Below, in pieces: positions 55,808 through 64,000 of a DNA stretch of 64,000 nt; within the stretch, counting starts at the first letter, position 1; the number at the start of each line of letters is the position of its first letter. The stretch is from Cryomorpha sp963836915 (GTDB taxonomy: Bacteria; Bacteroidota; Bacteroidia; Flavobacteriales_D; Cryomorphaceae): assembly GCA_963836915.1 (NCBI GenBank), contig CAWILH010000002.1, positions 1,798,001 to 1,862,000 of the forward strand, read 5' to 3'. The notes under the pieces are model-generated. The model worked only from the letters and a program-made list of their open reading frames with translations. It did not search any database and was not told the origin of the DNA. A program made the translations under genes and the position numbers.

Positions 55808-55984
55808 CTGGCGGTTTCAAAATTTAAGATGTAAAAATACGGGAGAACCCAAGGTGGTAGTGGGTAATGGCAGTAAAAGTTTTAAACGCAATTTTGTGAA
55901 GAATATGCCCGTTCCATAAGGGATTGAACACGTGAAGAAACGGCTGGCTTTGGAATTTATTTTAGCTTTACAGAAAATTTGGAA

Positions 55985-56662
55985 ATGGCTCTGGACAGAA
56001 TTGTCGAACTTAAAAATGTATCTATTTTTCAAGGTGATCACCTAGTGCTCAGCGATGTAAATATTGATATCAGCAAAGGCGACTTCGTATACCTGATCGG
56101 GAAAACCGGGAGCGGGAAGAGCAGCATTCTCAAAACCCTGTATGGTGAGCTTCCGCTAAAAGTGGGCGAAGGACATGTGGGCACCTACGATCTCAATAAA
56201 TTGAAACGAAATCAGGTGCCATTTCTACGTCGTAAACTGGGTATCGTCTTTCAGGATTTTGAATTACTCACCGATCGGAGTGTAAACGAAAACCTGCTCT
56301 TCGTGCTGAAGGCTACCGGTTGGAAAAATAAGAGCGAGATGACCGTGCGGATGCAAGAAGTACTCGATAAGGTGGGCTTGGGCACAAAGGGATATAAATT
56401 GCCCCACGAGCTCTCGGGCGGTGAGCAACAGCGGGTGGTGGTGGCGCGTGCCTTGTTAAATGATCCAGATCTAATATTGGCCGATGAGCCTACGGGAAAT
56501 CTTGATCCGGCCACTACCGAAGAAATACTCGGGCTGCTACGCGACATCAGTAAAAATGGACGTGCTGTGCTCATGGCCACACATGACTATGTGCACATGA
56601 AGAAGTTTTCATCCCATGTGATTCGCTGCGAGAACAATTCGGTGACCACCGTAATCGAATAG
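55985..56662 (+). CDS. ftsE: Cell-division ABC transporter ATP-binding protein FtsE
   Basis: 225 residues from ATG 55985 (a TTG two codons upstream is possible). Walker A GKTGSGKSSI, signature LSGGEQQRVVVARALL, Walker B LILADEPTGNLD and the H-loop ATHD are complete; the FtsE-type N-terminus (VELKNVSIFQGDHLVLSDV) supports FtsE over other MacB-like ATPases. FtsX is not adjacent. It is followed after two bases by a glycosyltransferase gene. Confidence 0.9.
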   Translation: MALDRIVELKNVSIFQGDHLVLSDVNIDISKGDFVYLIGKTGSGKSSILKTLYGELPLKVGEGHVGTYDLNKLKRNQVPFLRRKLGIVFQDFELLTDRSVNENLLFVLKATGWKNKSEMTVRMQEVLDKVGLGTKGYKLPHELSGGEQQRVVVARALLNDPDLILADEPTGNLDPATTEEILGLLRDISKNGRAVLMATHDYVHMKKFSSHVIRCENNSVTTVIE

Positions 56663-56664
56663 CC

Positions 56665-57553
56665 GTGCTATCGGTAGCCATCCCTGTATTTAATTATCCC
56701 ATACTTAAGCTCGCAGGCCAGCTGCACCGCCAATGCAAAGGTGCAAAAGTTACTTTCGAAATACTGATCATAGAAGATGGGAGCACATCTTTTCTCAACG
56801 CAAACCGCGAAGTCCAAATTCTAGATCACGTAGATTATATTCAAAATGTCAAGAATCTGGGCCGAGCTAAAATCCGAAAATCAGCTGAGTAAAAAGGCCA
56901 AGTTTGACCATATACTTTTTCTGGATTGCGATGTGGAGTTGGTGGCCGACGACTTCGTTTCGACGTATTTGAAAAATCTCTCGCATCAGGTCGTTTGCGG
57001 CAGCAGAATTTATCCCGAGAAAGTCGATGAAGAATACCGGCTTCACAAGGTCTATGGGGAAAAGCGAGAACATAGGAGCTTGGGGAAGCGGGAACAGGAG
57101 CCTTGGAGCCATTTTATGACGTCCAACTTTTTGATCCGAAAAATGCTGATCTCAAAAATCGGTTTTGATGAGACCATCAGTGGCTATGGCCATGAGGACA
57201 CCCTGCTGGGTTGGCAGCTCGAAAATGCGGGGATTGAAGTAAAGCATATTGAAAATCAAGTGGTTCACATCGGCCTTGACGTCACGGATGCCTTCATTGG
57301 CAAATCGCTGAAAGGCGCTCAGAACGGCTACGAGCTCTACGCCGATGGGAAGATTCCCTTGACTAAAATCCGCGCAGTGGCCACCTTCAATCAAATTAAA
57401 AAGATGAGAATCGACCGGCTGCTCCACTGGTTATTGGGATTTATGAGTACTCCATTTCGAAAAAATTTAAAAGGAAGCAATCCACAGCTCATCTTTCTTG
57501 ACCTGCTGAAGTTACAAGCAATTTACCGGCTCTTGGCTAAAAGAGATTCTTGA
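56665..57553 (+). pseudogene. Glycosyltransferase family 2, split by a frameshift
   Basis: Starts at GTG 56665, two bases after ftsE. The first frame gives the GT2 nucleotide-binding start SVAIPVFNYP and IIEDGS, then stops at 56892. The second frame carries the acceptor part: FLDCDVELV (DxD motif), NFLIRKMLISKIGFDETISG and GYGHEDTLLGWQLENAG. Removing one A from the AAAA run at 56877-56880 joins them as GRAKIRNQLSKKAKFDHI, giving 295 residues. It ends 17 bases inside the convergent family-4 glycosyltransferase gene. A homopolymer sequencing error is the simplest explanation. Confidence 0.82.
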
Positions 57554-58652
57554 TCGCCGCGATCGTTTCGGCGTATTCGCGTTCCCATGATACCGTTTTT
57601 AGAAATCGCTCCGTATTTCCTGCGTAGTCGTATCCATTAGCCTTCAGCTCCAGCACTTCTTTAATGGTTTTGGCAATAGACTCAGGGGTATAGCTTGGGG
57701 TTACTTTTCCAATATCGGCGTCGCGTACGACGCGGCTCACCTCGGGCAGATCGGTCACTACCATAGGTATTCCGGCGGCGGCGTAGTCAAAAATTTTATT
57801 TGGGAGGCTATAGCGGTAGTTGATATTCGTATCCTTATCAAGGCTCAGACCCACATCGGCGCAGGCTGTGTATTGCAATAAACGCTCGTAGGGCAGCTTC
57901 CCGATCAATGTGACAGATCGCGCTAGGTTTTGGACTGCGATCTGTTTTTTTATGGCGGGTATGGCATCGCCACTACCTATGATGTAGAGATGGACATTTT
58001 CAAGGAGCGGCAGGGCATTGAGCAGTTCTTCGGCACCCCGATCAAGATTTATTCCGGCACCCTGAAGTATGAGAATGTCTGTATCAACGGGCATTCCAAG
58101 TCCAACTCGGGTGACTTTCTCTAATATTATTTTCCCGGAAGGGATATTTCGGGTCACCAGCACCTGCTCGAGTCGATACGTTTTTTGAAGAAGATCGGCG
58201 ATAGATTTATTGACCGTAATCACCAGATCGGCGCGAGCGACGCTATGCTTCTCAAGCCATTTCCAAACTCCTTTCTTGATTCGGCTTCCTTGTATTTCGG
58301 GCACTTCCGTGAAAAATTCGTGGCTATCATACACCAGCGGTTTTTGCCTTATCCAAGCTACGAGACTATTGGCTGGCAGGGTGTCCAGATCATTTGCGTA
58401 AAGAAGATCTACCTTCTTGAAAAGCAATTCGAAAAACAGACGGATATTCAGATTTGCATAAAAAAGCGCCGAGCTATTGAACAGCAATCTTAGGCGCTTC
58501 ACCGCATAGGGACGATCAATCGCCAGGCTTGTTTTTAGCATCCTCCCGATCAATAAAAGCTCAAAACCGGCGTCGGCCAATGAAGCGCATTGCTTGCGCA
58601 CGCGTTGATCTGTGCTGAGATCATTGCTTACAGAAATAATTATTCGCTTCAC
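57537..58652 (-). CDS. Glycosyltransferase family 4 (GT-B)
   Basis: 371 residues from GTG 58652, chosen because relatives start near KRIIISVSNDLSTDQRV; ATG 58682 would add ten residues. The GT-B fold shows YDSHEFFTEVPEI in the N-terminal domain, and in the C-terminal domain GAGINLDRGAEELLNALPLL, ADVGLSLDKDTNINYRYSLP and NKIFDYAAAGIPMVVTDLPE (the donor-sugar loop). It probably adds a sugar to a cell-surface glycan. Substrate not predictable. Divergent from murB. Confidence 0.88.
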   Translation of the reverse strand: MKRIIISVSNDLSTDQRVRKQCASLADAGFELLLIGRMLKTSLAIDRPYAVKRLRLLFNSSALFYANLNIRLFFELLFKKVDLLYANDLDTLPANSLVAWIRQKPLVYDSHEFFTEVPEIQGSRIKKGVWKWLEKHSVARADLVITVNKSIADLLQKTYRLEQVLVTRNIPSGKIILEKVTRVGLGMPVDTDILILQGAGINLDRGAEELLNALPLLENVHLYIIGSGDAIPAIKKQIAVQNLARSVTLIGKLPYERLLQYTACADVGLSLDKDTNINYRYSLPNKIFDYAAAGIPMVVTDLPEVSRVVRDADIGKVTPSYTPESIAKTIKEVLELKANGYDYAGNTERFLKTVSWEREYAETIAAIKNLF

Positions 58653-58707
58653 GGGGCGCCAAAAGTACAGAAAGGAGGGCATAGGATGCGCAGTTGACAA
58701 ATTGCTT

Positions 58708-58715
58708 TAGATTTG
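58708..58715 (+). promoter_or_regulatory. TAnnTTTG -7 box for murB
   Basis: TAGATTTG, 15 bases upstream of ATG 58730; exact consensus match, short leader. Confidence 0.5.
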
Positions 58716-58729
58716 CCAAAAAAGAGCAA

Positions 58730-59746
58730 ATGAAGATTGAATATGGTGCTTCGCTGAAAGCCTATAATACTTTTGGAATAGAAGCCAAGGCAGAAGCATT
58801 TGCGGAGTTCCATTCCATAGGCGAACTGAAATCTATTTTCCAAGATACGAAGCTCGCCGCCATGCCGCGGCTCATTCTTGGCGGAGGGAGCAACCTGCTC
58901 TTCACAAAAGATTTTGATGGGCTCGTATTGAAGAACAAGATAACCGGAATCGAAGAAATAGCAGAGACGGAAACCCATGTTTCGGTGCGCTCCGGAGCCG
59001 GTGAAAACTGGCATAGCTTTGTGCTTCACTGCATTGATAATGACCTGGCGGGACTTGAAAACCTATCCCTGATACCCGGAAATGTAGGCGCCAGCCCTAT
59101 GCAGAATATCGGAGCCTACGGAGTAGAGATCAAAGATCGCTTTGAATCGCTCGAAGCATTGCATCTAGAAAGCCTGGAGCTGCATGTATTTGATGCTGCT
59201 GCCTGTGAATTTGGATATCGAGAAAGTGTCTTCAAGGGAAAATTAAAAGACCAATACATCATTACGAGCGTAACGTTCAGCCTATTAAAAAACCCCGACT
59301 TTAAGGTGGAGTATGGGGCGATCATCGATGAGCTAAAGCAAATGGGCGTGAACACCTATTCTACTGCCGCCATCAGCCGGGCGGTGATCAATATTCGCAA
59401 CAGCAAGTTGCCAAACCCAAATGAATTGGGCAATGCTGGCAGCTTTTTCAAAAACCCGGTGATCGACGAAGGGCAGTATAAAAAATTGGCTGAGTCCTTT
59501 CCGGATATTCCCCACTACCCTGCCGGCGAAGGACAAGTAAAACTTGCTGCTGGCTGGCTTATAGAGCAGGCCGGATGGAAGGGCAAGCGCGTGGGCAATT
59601 GTGGGATGCATGCCAAGCAGGCCTTGGTATTGGTGAATTACGGGGGTGCCACTGGACCGGAAATCTACGCGCATTCCACGAAAGTGAAAGATTCTGTTTA
59701 TGAGAAATTTGGAGTGGAACTGGAACGGGAGGTGAATATTATATAG
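58730..59746 (+). CDS. murB: UDP-N-acetylenolpyruvoylglucosamine reductase
   Basis: 338 residues from ATG 58730 (MKIEYGASLKAYNTFGIE). FAD/NADPH-dependent second step of UDP-MurNAc synthesis. Motifs: NTFGIEAKA, LGGGSNLLFT, IPGNVGASPMQNIGAYG and the proton-donor Ser in NAGSFFKNPV, over a full-length type I MurB. It is the last core gene before the accessory block: a heptamer array and recombinase relic begin nine bases after its stop. Confidence 0.96.
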   Translation: MKIEYGASLKAYNTFGIEAKAEAFAEFHSIGELKSIFQDTKLAAMPRLILGGGSNLLFTKDFDGLVLKNKITGIEEIAETETHVSVRSGAGENWHSFVLHCIDNDLAGLENLSLIPGNVGASPMQNIGAYGVEIKDRFESLEALHLESLELHVFDAAACEFGYRESVFKGKLKDQYIITSVTFSLLKNPDFKVEYGAIIDELKQMGVNTYSTAAISRAVINIRNSKLPNPNELGNAGSFFKNPVIDEGQYKKLAESFPDIPHYPAGEGQVKLAAGWLIEQAGWKGKRVGNCGMHAKQALVLVNYGGATGPEIYAHSTKVKDSVYEKFGVELEREVNII

Positions 59747-59754
59747 GCCTTTTG

Positions 59755-59789
59755 GTCGCGGGTTTTAAGTCGCGGGTCGCGGGTAGGGC
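59755..59789. repeat. Short heptamer array (GTCGCGG units) at the junction with the accessory block
   Basis: Five 7-base units: GTCGCGG, GTTTTAA, GTCGCGG, GTCGCGG, GTAGGGC. Same period as the larger array at 32428-32539, different sequence. Confidence 0.6.
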
Positions 59790-59790
59790 A

Positions 59791-60012
59791 TTTACCAAGA
59801 GTGCACCATACTGCGGCTGGCATCGAGAAGAATGTGACCTTACCTCGCTGCGGCATTCAATTGCCACGCACCTGCCGGAAGCAGGTAGGAACTTGCGGTA
59901 CATACAGCACTTGTTGGCCCATAAGGGCAGCAAGACTACGGAGAATTATACACACATTACCAGCAAAGGCTGGGATCAGTTGGAGAGTCCATTGGATGGA
60001 TTGGATTTCTGA
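59791..60012 (+). pseudogene. Tyrosine recombinase/integrase remnant, C-terminal catalytic end only
   Basis: One frame gives VHHTAAGIEKNVTL, the next gives SLRHSIATHLPEAGRNLRYI, QHLLAHKGSKTTENYTHIT and ESPLDGLDF; a one-base deletion near 59841-59845 joins them. This is the end of a phage-type/XerD/IntI-like recombinase: box II Arg in LRHS..ATHL, the HKGSKTT region, and the nucleophilic Tyr in NYTHI. The first ~200 residues, including the first catalytic Arg, are absent, so it cannot work. It lies between murB and an attC-like hairpin, suggesting past integration or cassette capture here. Confidence 0.85.
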
Positions 60013-60081
60013 ATTTTGGGATTAACTTTGGCTGATTATGAGTTATTTACCGACTGAAAACGGCGTCCAGACAACTGTGAT

Positions 60082-60114
60082 ATATACGGAAGTTCGGTGA
60101 GAACTTCCGTATAT
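60082..60114. repeat. Perfect 14-bp inverted repeat, attC-like hairpin
   Basis: ATATACGGAAGTTC - GGTGA - GAACTTCCGTATAT, a perfect 14-bp stem with a 5-base loop. Beyond six-base unpaired spacers the outer arms ACAAC (60071-60075) and GTTGT (60121-60125) pair again, and the 3' arm reads GTTGTGC followed by AAC. Two paired blocks separated by an internal bulge, ending in a GTTRRRY-like box, is the layout of integron attC sites. No T-run follows, so it is not a standard terminator. It ends 35 bases before the nuclease gene. Confidence 0.6.
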
Positions 60115-60149
60115 GCTTATGTTGTGCAACATGCTAAAAAACGAGACAA

Positions 60150-60953
60150 TTGAGAATTGAATATCAACATAACGAATCACTCAGCAGAGGTTATCAGGGC
60201 ATTAGTCTTGATGAACAGGAGTGTCGTGAACATTTCCAAGGATTGGTAAAAGACAATTTACTTGACCGTGAAGAGAGGGATGATACTTTGGACCAATTAA
60301 GGGCCAAAATACATGAATCAGGATTTGACGCAACCGATGGTCTTATGGCGGACATTCAGGCTTTGGAAGATGAAAATATTCAAGTTCAAAACTTCAGAGT
60401 TGGTGAAGCATATGCCGAAGTGGTTCTAGAACGATCTTTTTCTTGCCGATTCTACTGGAACGAATTAAGAGATGCCCGTAATCCAAGAGGTAACAAAACA
60501 GGGGCCGATTTGGTCGGTTTCATTGAAGCGGATGGTCAAGTACTTTTTTTATTTGGTGAGGTAAAGACATCATCTGAAACGGCAAACCGACCTCCACAAG
60601 TAATGACAGGTGCAGATGGAATTGAAAGTCAGTTAAGAGATTTATACAACAATAGACCAAAACGGCAAATTTTAATTTCTTATCTAAAGAGTAAAATGCG
60701 TCTTTTTCCAGAGGGTCATCCATTTAAAGTTAATTTTGACGCAGGTTTTAGGGCATACTATTCCAATCCTGAAAATTACCAACTGATTGGGGTCTTGATC
60801 CGTGATATTGAACAAGATGAAAGAGATCTATCACTCAGTTATGGAAGGTTGAGTGCTCGCGTATTGGGCCCAATTGGGCTTAAATTATTGGCTCTCTACC
60901 TTCCGATTCAACAAAAAGATTGGTTGAATATCATAAACGAGGAAAACGAATGA
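60150..60953 (+). CDS. PD-(D/E)xK-type nuclease, HamA-like (DUF1837), of a Hachiman-like defence pair
   Basis: 267 residues from TTG 60150; an upstream in-frame stop (60135-60137) excludes a longer protein and the next ATG is 65 codons in. The core GADLVGFIEADGQVLFLF then GEVKTSSE gives Asp120, Glu137 and Lys139, the D...ExK triad of PD-(D/E)xK nucleases. HamA of the Hachiman antiphage system is a DUF1837 nuclease with such an ExK centre, and the gene is followed, with a 4-base ATGA overlap, by a large SF2 helicase as in HamA-HamB (or the related AbpAB pair). The two-gene layout is the main support; the family call needs a profile search. Confidence 0.72.
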   Translation: MRIEYQHNESLSRGYQGISLDEQECREHFQGLVKDNLLDREERDDTLDQLRAKIHESGFDATDGLMADIQALEDENIQVQNFRVGEAYAEVVLERSFSCRFYWNELRDARNPRGNKTGADLVGFIEADGQVLFLFGEVKTSSETANRPPQVMTGADGIESQLRDLYNNRPKRQILISYLKSKMRLFPEGHPFKVNFDAGFRAYYSNPENYQLIGVLIRDIEQDERDLSLSYGRLSARVLGPIGLKLLALYLPIQQKDWLNIINEENE

Positions 60954-63900
60954 GCATACAGACCAAATATCACATCTTAGAACAAGCATATTCAGATATG
61001 CTTGCGGGGATTGGTATGCTCATACAAAAGGGGAAATTATCAAGACGGTTTACAAGTCTTCAACCCGATGAAGTTGAAATCCAAGAGCTCATCAAAGCCA
61101 AAGAATTATGCGAATTACGAATCATTGAACTTTGGGAATTACGAAATACTGAGCATTCATCAAACGAATTCAAAGCCTTGTGCTCTACCTATTTTGATAT
61201 TGCCAGTCAGTTACCTGCAATTGTTGAAAGTGAGTATTTCGTGTATGAGACTTTTAAGCTGATTGCATTCGGATATTTAGGAGAGCATTGGCATTTTGTA
61301 AAGCAATACCTAAAAGGGCTTGAAGAACAGATACGAAATATTGAGCTTGTTGATCACTGGAACAATAGAATCTTGACCGTATCTTTTAAGGCAATTGTGC
61401 AATTGGTGAAAAAAGAAAATTGGCGAGATGTCAGCGAGGTTATAGGTCTTATTAATCAATTAAGAATCGAACAACAACAGTTTGAGACCAACTTTCTTAA
61501 TCAGGTAAATGAGGAAAGTCGCCCTTATGGAGCGGCTGAATTGGTTTCTTTGTATCATTTCGCTAAAAGCATCGATATTTTAGGACAATACTTATTGGAA
61601 GGTAGGCCTTTAGAGCCAGAAGATCAGTTGCGCTATCATTTACAGATTTCAGGTGAGTATGCCCAAAAGTCAGGCAATATAAGTTTGAGCTTGTTATACC
61701 AATTCTTTGAAGCATTTGCTGTGAAGATGGTCAGGAATACCATTTGGCATAACACAAGAGGCATCAACAATTGGGTAACAAAGTTCAATAGGTTCATTAG
61801 CGAACAAGATAACAAGGGGTTATTTGAGCTGCTCTATCCACAGAAAGAATCCATTTTGGAAGGACAATTGCTAAATCCTGCACATCGGGCTATCGTTGTA
61901 AACCTTCCGACATCCAGCGGTAAAACCTTGATTGCAGAATACCGGATTTTACAGGCTTTAAATCAATTTAAAGCTCAGGGTGGTTGGGTTGCTTATGTAG
62001 TTCCAACAAAGGCATTGGTTAACCAGATTTATAACCAACTCAAAAGAGATTTGGGTAATATTGGATTAAGTGTGGAAAAAGCAAGTGGAGCCATTGAATT
62101 GGATGGATTTGAGCAGCACTTGATAGAAGAAAACGGTAATCAAACCACTTTTGATGTTCTTGTAACCACCTATGAAAAAATGAACCTGCTTGTTCGTCAA
62201 GGTCTTGGTACTACAGAACAAAGAGCCTTGGTTTTAGCAGTAGTGGACGAAGCGCACAACCTTGAAGAGAAACAAAGAGGTTTAAACCTTGAGTTTCTTT
62301 TGTCAACAATTAAAAACGATTGTCAGGAAGCGAATTTCTTATTAATGACACCAGATATTTCCAATTCTGATGAAATCGTTAATTGGCTGGCTCCAGACAG
62401 AGGGCAGGTTATCAATTTAGAATTGGATTGGTGGCAACCGAATGAGCGAGTTATTGGAGCAATTCAAATAGAGGGTCAAAAAAGAGAGTATGACTATGTA
62501 TTGAGAACATTGCATACAGATAAAGGAACGTACGAAGTTGGGGGAGCTATTCCTTTGTTCCAAGGAACTACCGATGAAACAGCATCTCAGGCTAGAGCGT
62601 CAAAAGTAAAAATTGCAAAGGCTGTTGGGGCTAATTGTTTAAATCCTGCATCACCAATAATTGTCTTGGCATCTGACCCGAATGAAACGTATAGCATTGC
62701 TGAAACGCTGTTTGAGAAATCGGATGATAATTTTGGTTATGATGATGATGTTGATTTATTAATCAAATTAGTTCGAAGTGAGCTGGGAAATGATTTTCCC
62801 TTAGCAAGATTTTTGAGCAGACGGATTGCAGTTCACAGTTCTGCCCTTCCAGATGAAATTCGTTTTTTAGTTGAAGATTTGATGTCAAGCGAAAAATTAC
62901 AGGCATTAGTAGCAACTACAACAATAGCCCAGGGAATTAATTTTCCTGTTTCAGCTGTAATTATGGGTGCCTATAATTATCCATATGTTGGGCCAATGCC
63001 AGTTAGAGACTTCTGGAATTTAGCAGGAAGAGTTGGTCGTGCTGGGCAGGATAGTATGGGGTGGGTTGGCGTTTGTGTAAGAAATGATAGTGATCTAGTG
63101 AATGTAACCCGCTATGTTAATACGGTATCGGAAGATTTATTATCCCAATTGGTAAGTATTATTGATACGGCTTTAGAAAGACCTGATGTTGATTTTGAAA
63201 GATGGCTTTATTTCGATGAAAGATGGTCTTCATTGCTGCAGTTTATTTCACATCTAAGAAAACAGACAGAAGCCCAAGACTTGTTTATAGCACAGCTTGA
63301 ACAGAAACTTCAAGGAACCTTTGGTTATCGTCAGTTACCACCCGAGAAGAAAACATTTTTGAGAAATCAGATCAGAAGATATGCTGAAAGTATTTCTGTA
63401 ACAGATGCTGAAAGATCCGACAAAACAGGTTTCTCAACTGTTTCGGTTAATCAAATGATGTATAGGCTAAGAGGTGCAGGTCTTGTTAATAGCGATTGGA
63501 ATAAAAATCAGTTGTTTTCTGAGCAGAACCAAAGTATGCAAAAACTGGTAGGAATAATGCTAAATACCTATGAGATAAAAAAATCAATAGAAACACTAGG
63601 TACTAGTGAAAGACCTTTAGATCAGTCAAGCATTGCTAGATTGATAATTGATTGGGTTAATGGGCAATCTGTATCACGAATAGCAGAACGGTTTTACCCC
63701 AATGAAGATTTGAATAATGCGATTCGGAAAACTACACAAGCTTTATATAAAGTAGTAGCCCAGTCCGCCACTTGGGGTTTAGCAGCTTTGCAAAGTATGC
63801 CTACAAGTGGCGTTGATTGGGATAATCTGTCCGAGATTGATAAAAAAAGGATGGCAAATCTTCCTGCCTACCTGCATTATGGTGTCAATACAGATGAAGG

Positions 63901-64000
63901 TGTGTTAATGCGAAAGAATAATATTCCAAGAAGCATTGCCAATCGTTTAGGCCAGTTATACGATGCAGCAGTAAATGGCGAAATTTTCTCTCAGCCAACC
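60950..64000 (+). CDS. SF2 (Ski2/Hel308-like) DEAH-box helicase, HamB-like, 3' end outside window
   Basis: Open from ATG 60950 to the window edge, 1017 codons so far. A ~310-residue helical N-terminal region precedes the helicase core: motif I LPTSSGKTLIAEY (Lys325), motif Ia YVVPTKALVNQI, motif II VVDEAHNLEE (DEAH 433-436), motif III-like LLMTP, and in the second RecA domain TIAQGINFPVSAVIMGA and motif VI NLAGRVGRAGQ (690-700). A long C-terminal region follows. Overlap with the nuclease gene implies a shared complex. In Hachiman, HamB unwinds DNA and holds HamA until phage interference releases it (literature knowledge, not shown here). Confidence 0.82.
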   Translation, partial: MSIQTKYHILEQAYSDMLAGIGMLIQKGKLSRRFTSLQPDEVEIQELIKAKELCELRIIELWELRNTEHSSNEFKALCSTYFDIASQLPAIVESEYFVYETFKLIAFGYLGEHWHFVKQYLKGLEEQIRNIELVDHWNNRILTVSFKAIVQLVKKENWRDVSEVIGLINQLRIEQQQFETNFLNQVNEESRPYGAAELVSLYHFAKSIDILGQYLLEGRPLEPEDQLRYHLQISGEYAQKSGNISLSLLYQFFEAFAVKMVRNTIWHNTRGINNWVTKFNRFISEQDNKGLFELLYPQKESILEGQLLNPAHRAIVVNLPTSSGKTLIAEYRILQALNQFKAQGGWVAYVVPTKALVNQIYNQLKRDLGNIGLSVEKASGAIELDGFEQHLIEENGNQTTFDVLVTTYEKMNLLVRQGLGTTEQRALVLAVVDEAHNLEEKQRGLNLEFLLSTIKNDCQEANFLLMTPDISNSDEIVNWLAPDRGQVINLELDWWQPNERVIGAIQIEGQKREYDYVLRTLHTDKGTYEVGGAIPLFQGTTDETASQARASKVKIAKAVGANCLNPASPIIVLASDPNETYSIAETLFEKSDDNFGYDDDVDLLIKLVRSELGNDFPLARFLSRRIAVHSSALPDEIRFLVEDLMSSEKLQALVATTTIAQGINFPVSAVIMGAYNYPYVGPMPVRDFWNLAGRVGRAGQDSMGWVGVCVRNDSDLVNVTRYVNTVSEDLLSQLVSIIDTALERPDVDFERWLYFDERWSSLLQFISHLRKQTEAQDLFIAQLEQKLQGTFGYRQLPPEKKTFLRNQIRRYAESISVTDAERSDKTGFSTVSVNQMMYRLRGAGLVNSDWNKNQLFSEQNQSMQKLVGIMLNTYEIKKSIETLGTSERPLDQSSIARLIIDWVNGQSVSRIAERFYPNEDLNNAIRKTTQALYKVVAQSATWGLAALQSMPTSGVDWDNLSEIDKKRMANLPAYLHYGVNTDEGVLMRKNNIPRSIANRLGQLYDAAVNGEIFSQPT

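Noticed and set aside
55817..56041. 74-residue minus-strand ORF between the TPR gene and ftsE
   Set aside because: Overlaps the ftsE start antisense, has no signal or domain, and occupies the divergent promoter region.
60082..60114. Ordinary Rho-independent terminator
   Set aside because: The stem is long and perfect but no T-run follows on either strand, and the outer arms pair again with a bulge, which fits a recombination-type hairpin better.

Overview
The window looks like a chromosomal segment of a Bacteroidota bacterium, probably of the Flavobacteriales/Cryomorphaceae type. Lineage markers seen: a type III glutamine synthetase, a fused SecDF, a PorE-like type IX secretion (T9SS) component, type A and type B T9SS C-terminal sorting domains, a DUF2851 gene, and recurrent TAnnTTTG -7 promoter boxes (upstream of rpsU, glnA, tatA, secDF, mdh, the giant adhesin and murB). 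TTG or GTG starts are common. No rRNA, tRNA or CRISPR array was seen.

Layout. 1-7.3 kb (minus strand): an unrecognised gene cassette. Three large proteins lie between two paralogous small secreted proteins. One large protein ends in a pyroglutamyl-peptidase-I-like domain whose catalytic Cys is Ser; another is frameshifted. 7.6-17.4 kb (minus): housekeeping genes in two runs, an alanine symporter-comEA-apt-acyl-CoA dehydrogenase run (then rpsU) and purM-prfA-pyrF-DUF2851-pspC. 17.4-26.9 kb (minus): a broken PorE-like gene, an antitoxin relic, glnA, a Ca2+/Na+ antiporter, tatA and secDF. 27.1-30.4 kb: a secreted FG-GAP protein, convergent with mdh. 30.6-45.4 kb (plus): an ECF sigma factor with a PKD-carrying anti-sigma-like membrane protein, a heptamer tandem array, then a giant modular adhesin, a small secreted protein and a CUB/PKD adhesin, both adhesins with type B sorting domains. 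45.5-46.8 kb: an IS3-family element with terminal repeats, a 3-bp target duplication and a -1 frameshift site. 46.9-59.7 kb: lgt, a secreted endonuclease/phosphatase-family protein, gyrB, a beta-barrel/TPR pair, ftsE, two glycosyltransferases and murB. 59.75-64 kb: an AT-richer accessory block with a truncated tyrosine recombinase, an attC-like hairpin, and a nuclease-helicase pair resembling the Hachiman (HamA-HamB) antiphage system; the helicase runs off the edge.

How it fits together: SecDF and Lgt serve export and lipoprotein maturation, the PorE-like protein belongs to the T9SS envelope complex, and the FG-GAP protein and the adhesins are its probable cargo. The sigma/anti-sigma-like pair lies just upstream of the adhesin genes, but regulation of them is only an inference.

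Caution: at least seven genes carry single-base indels or a nonsense codon, several in G/C-rich GGCC or GCCC contexts. This could be sequencing error as easily as gene decay, so the pieces are described separately and the reconstructed full lengths are given.
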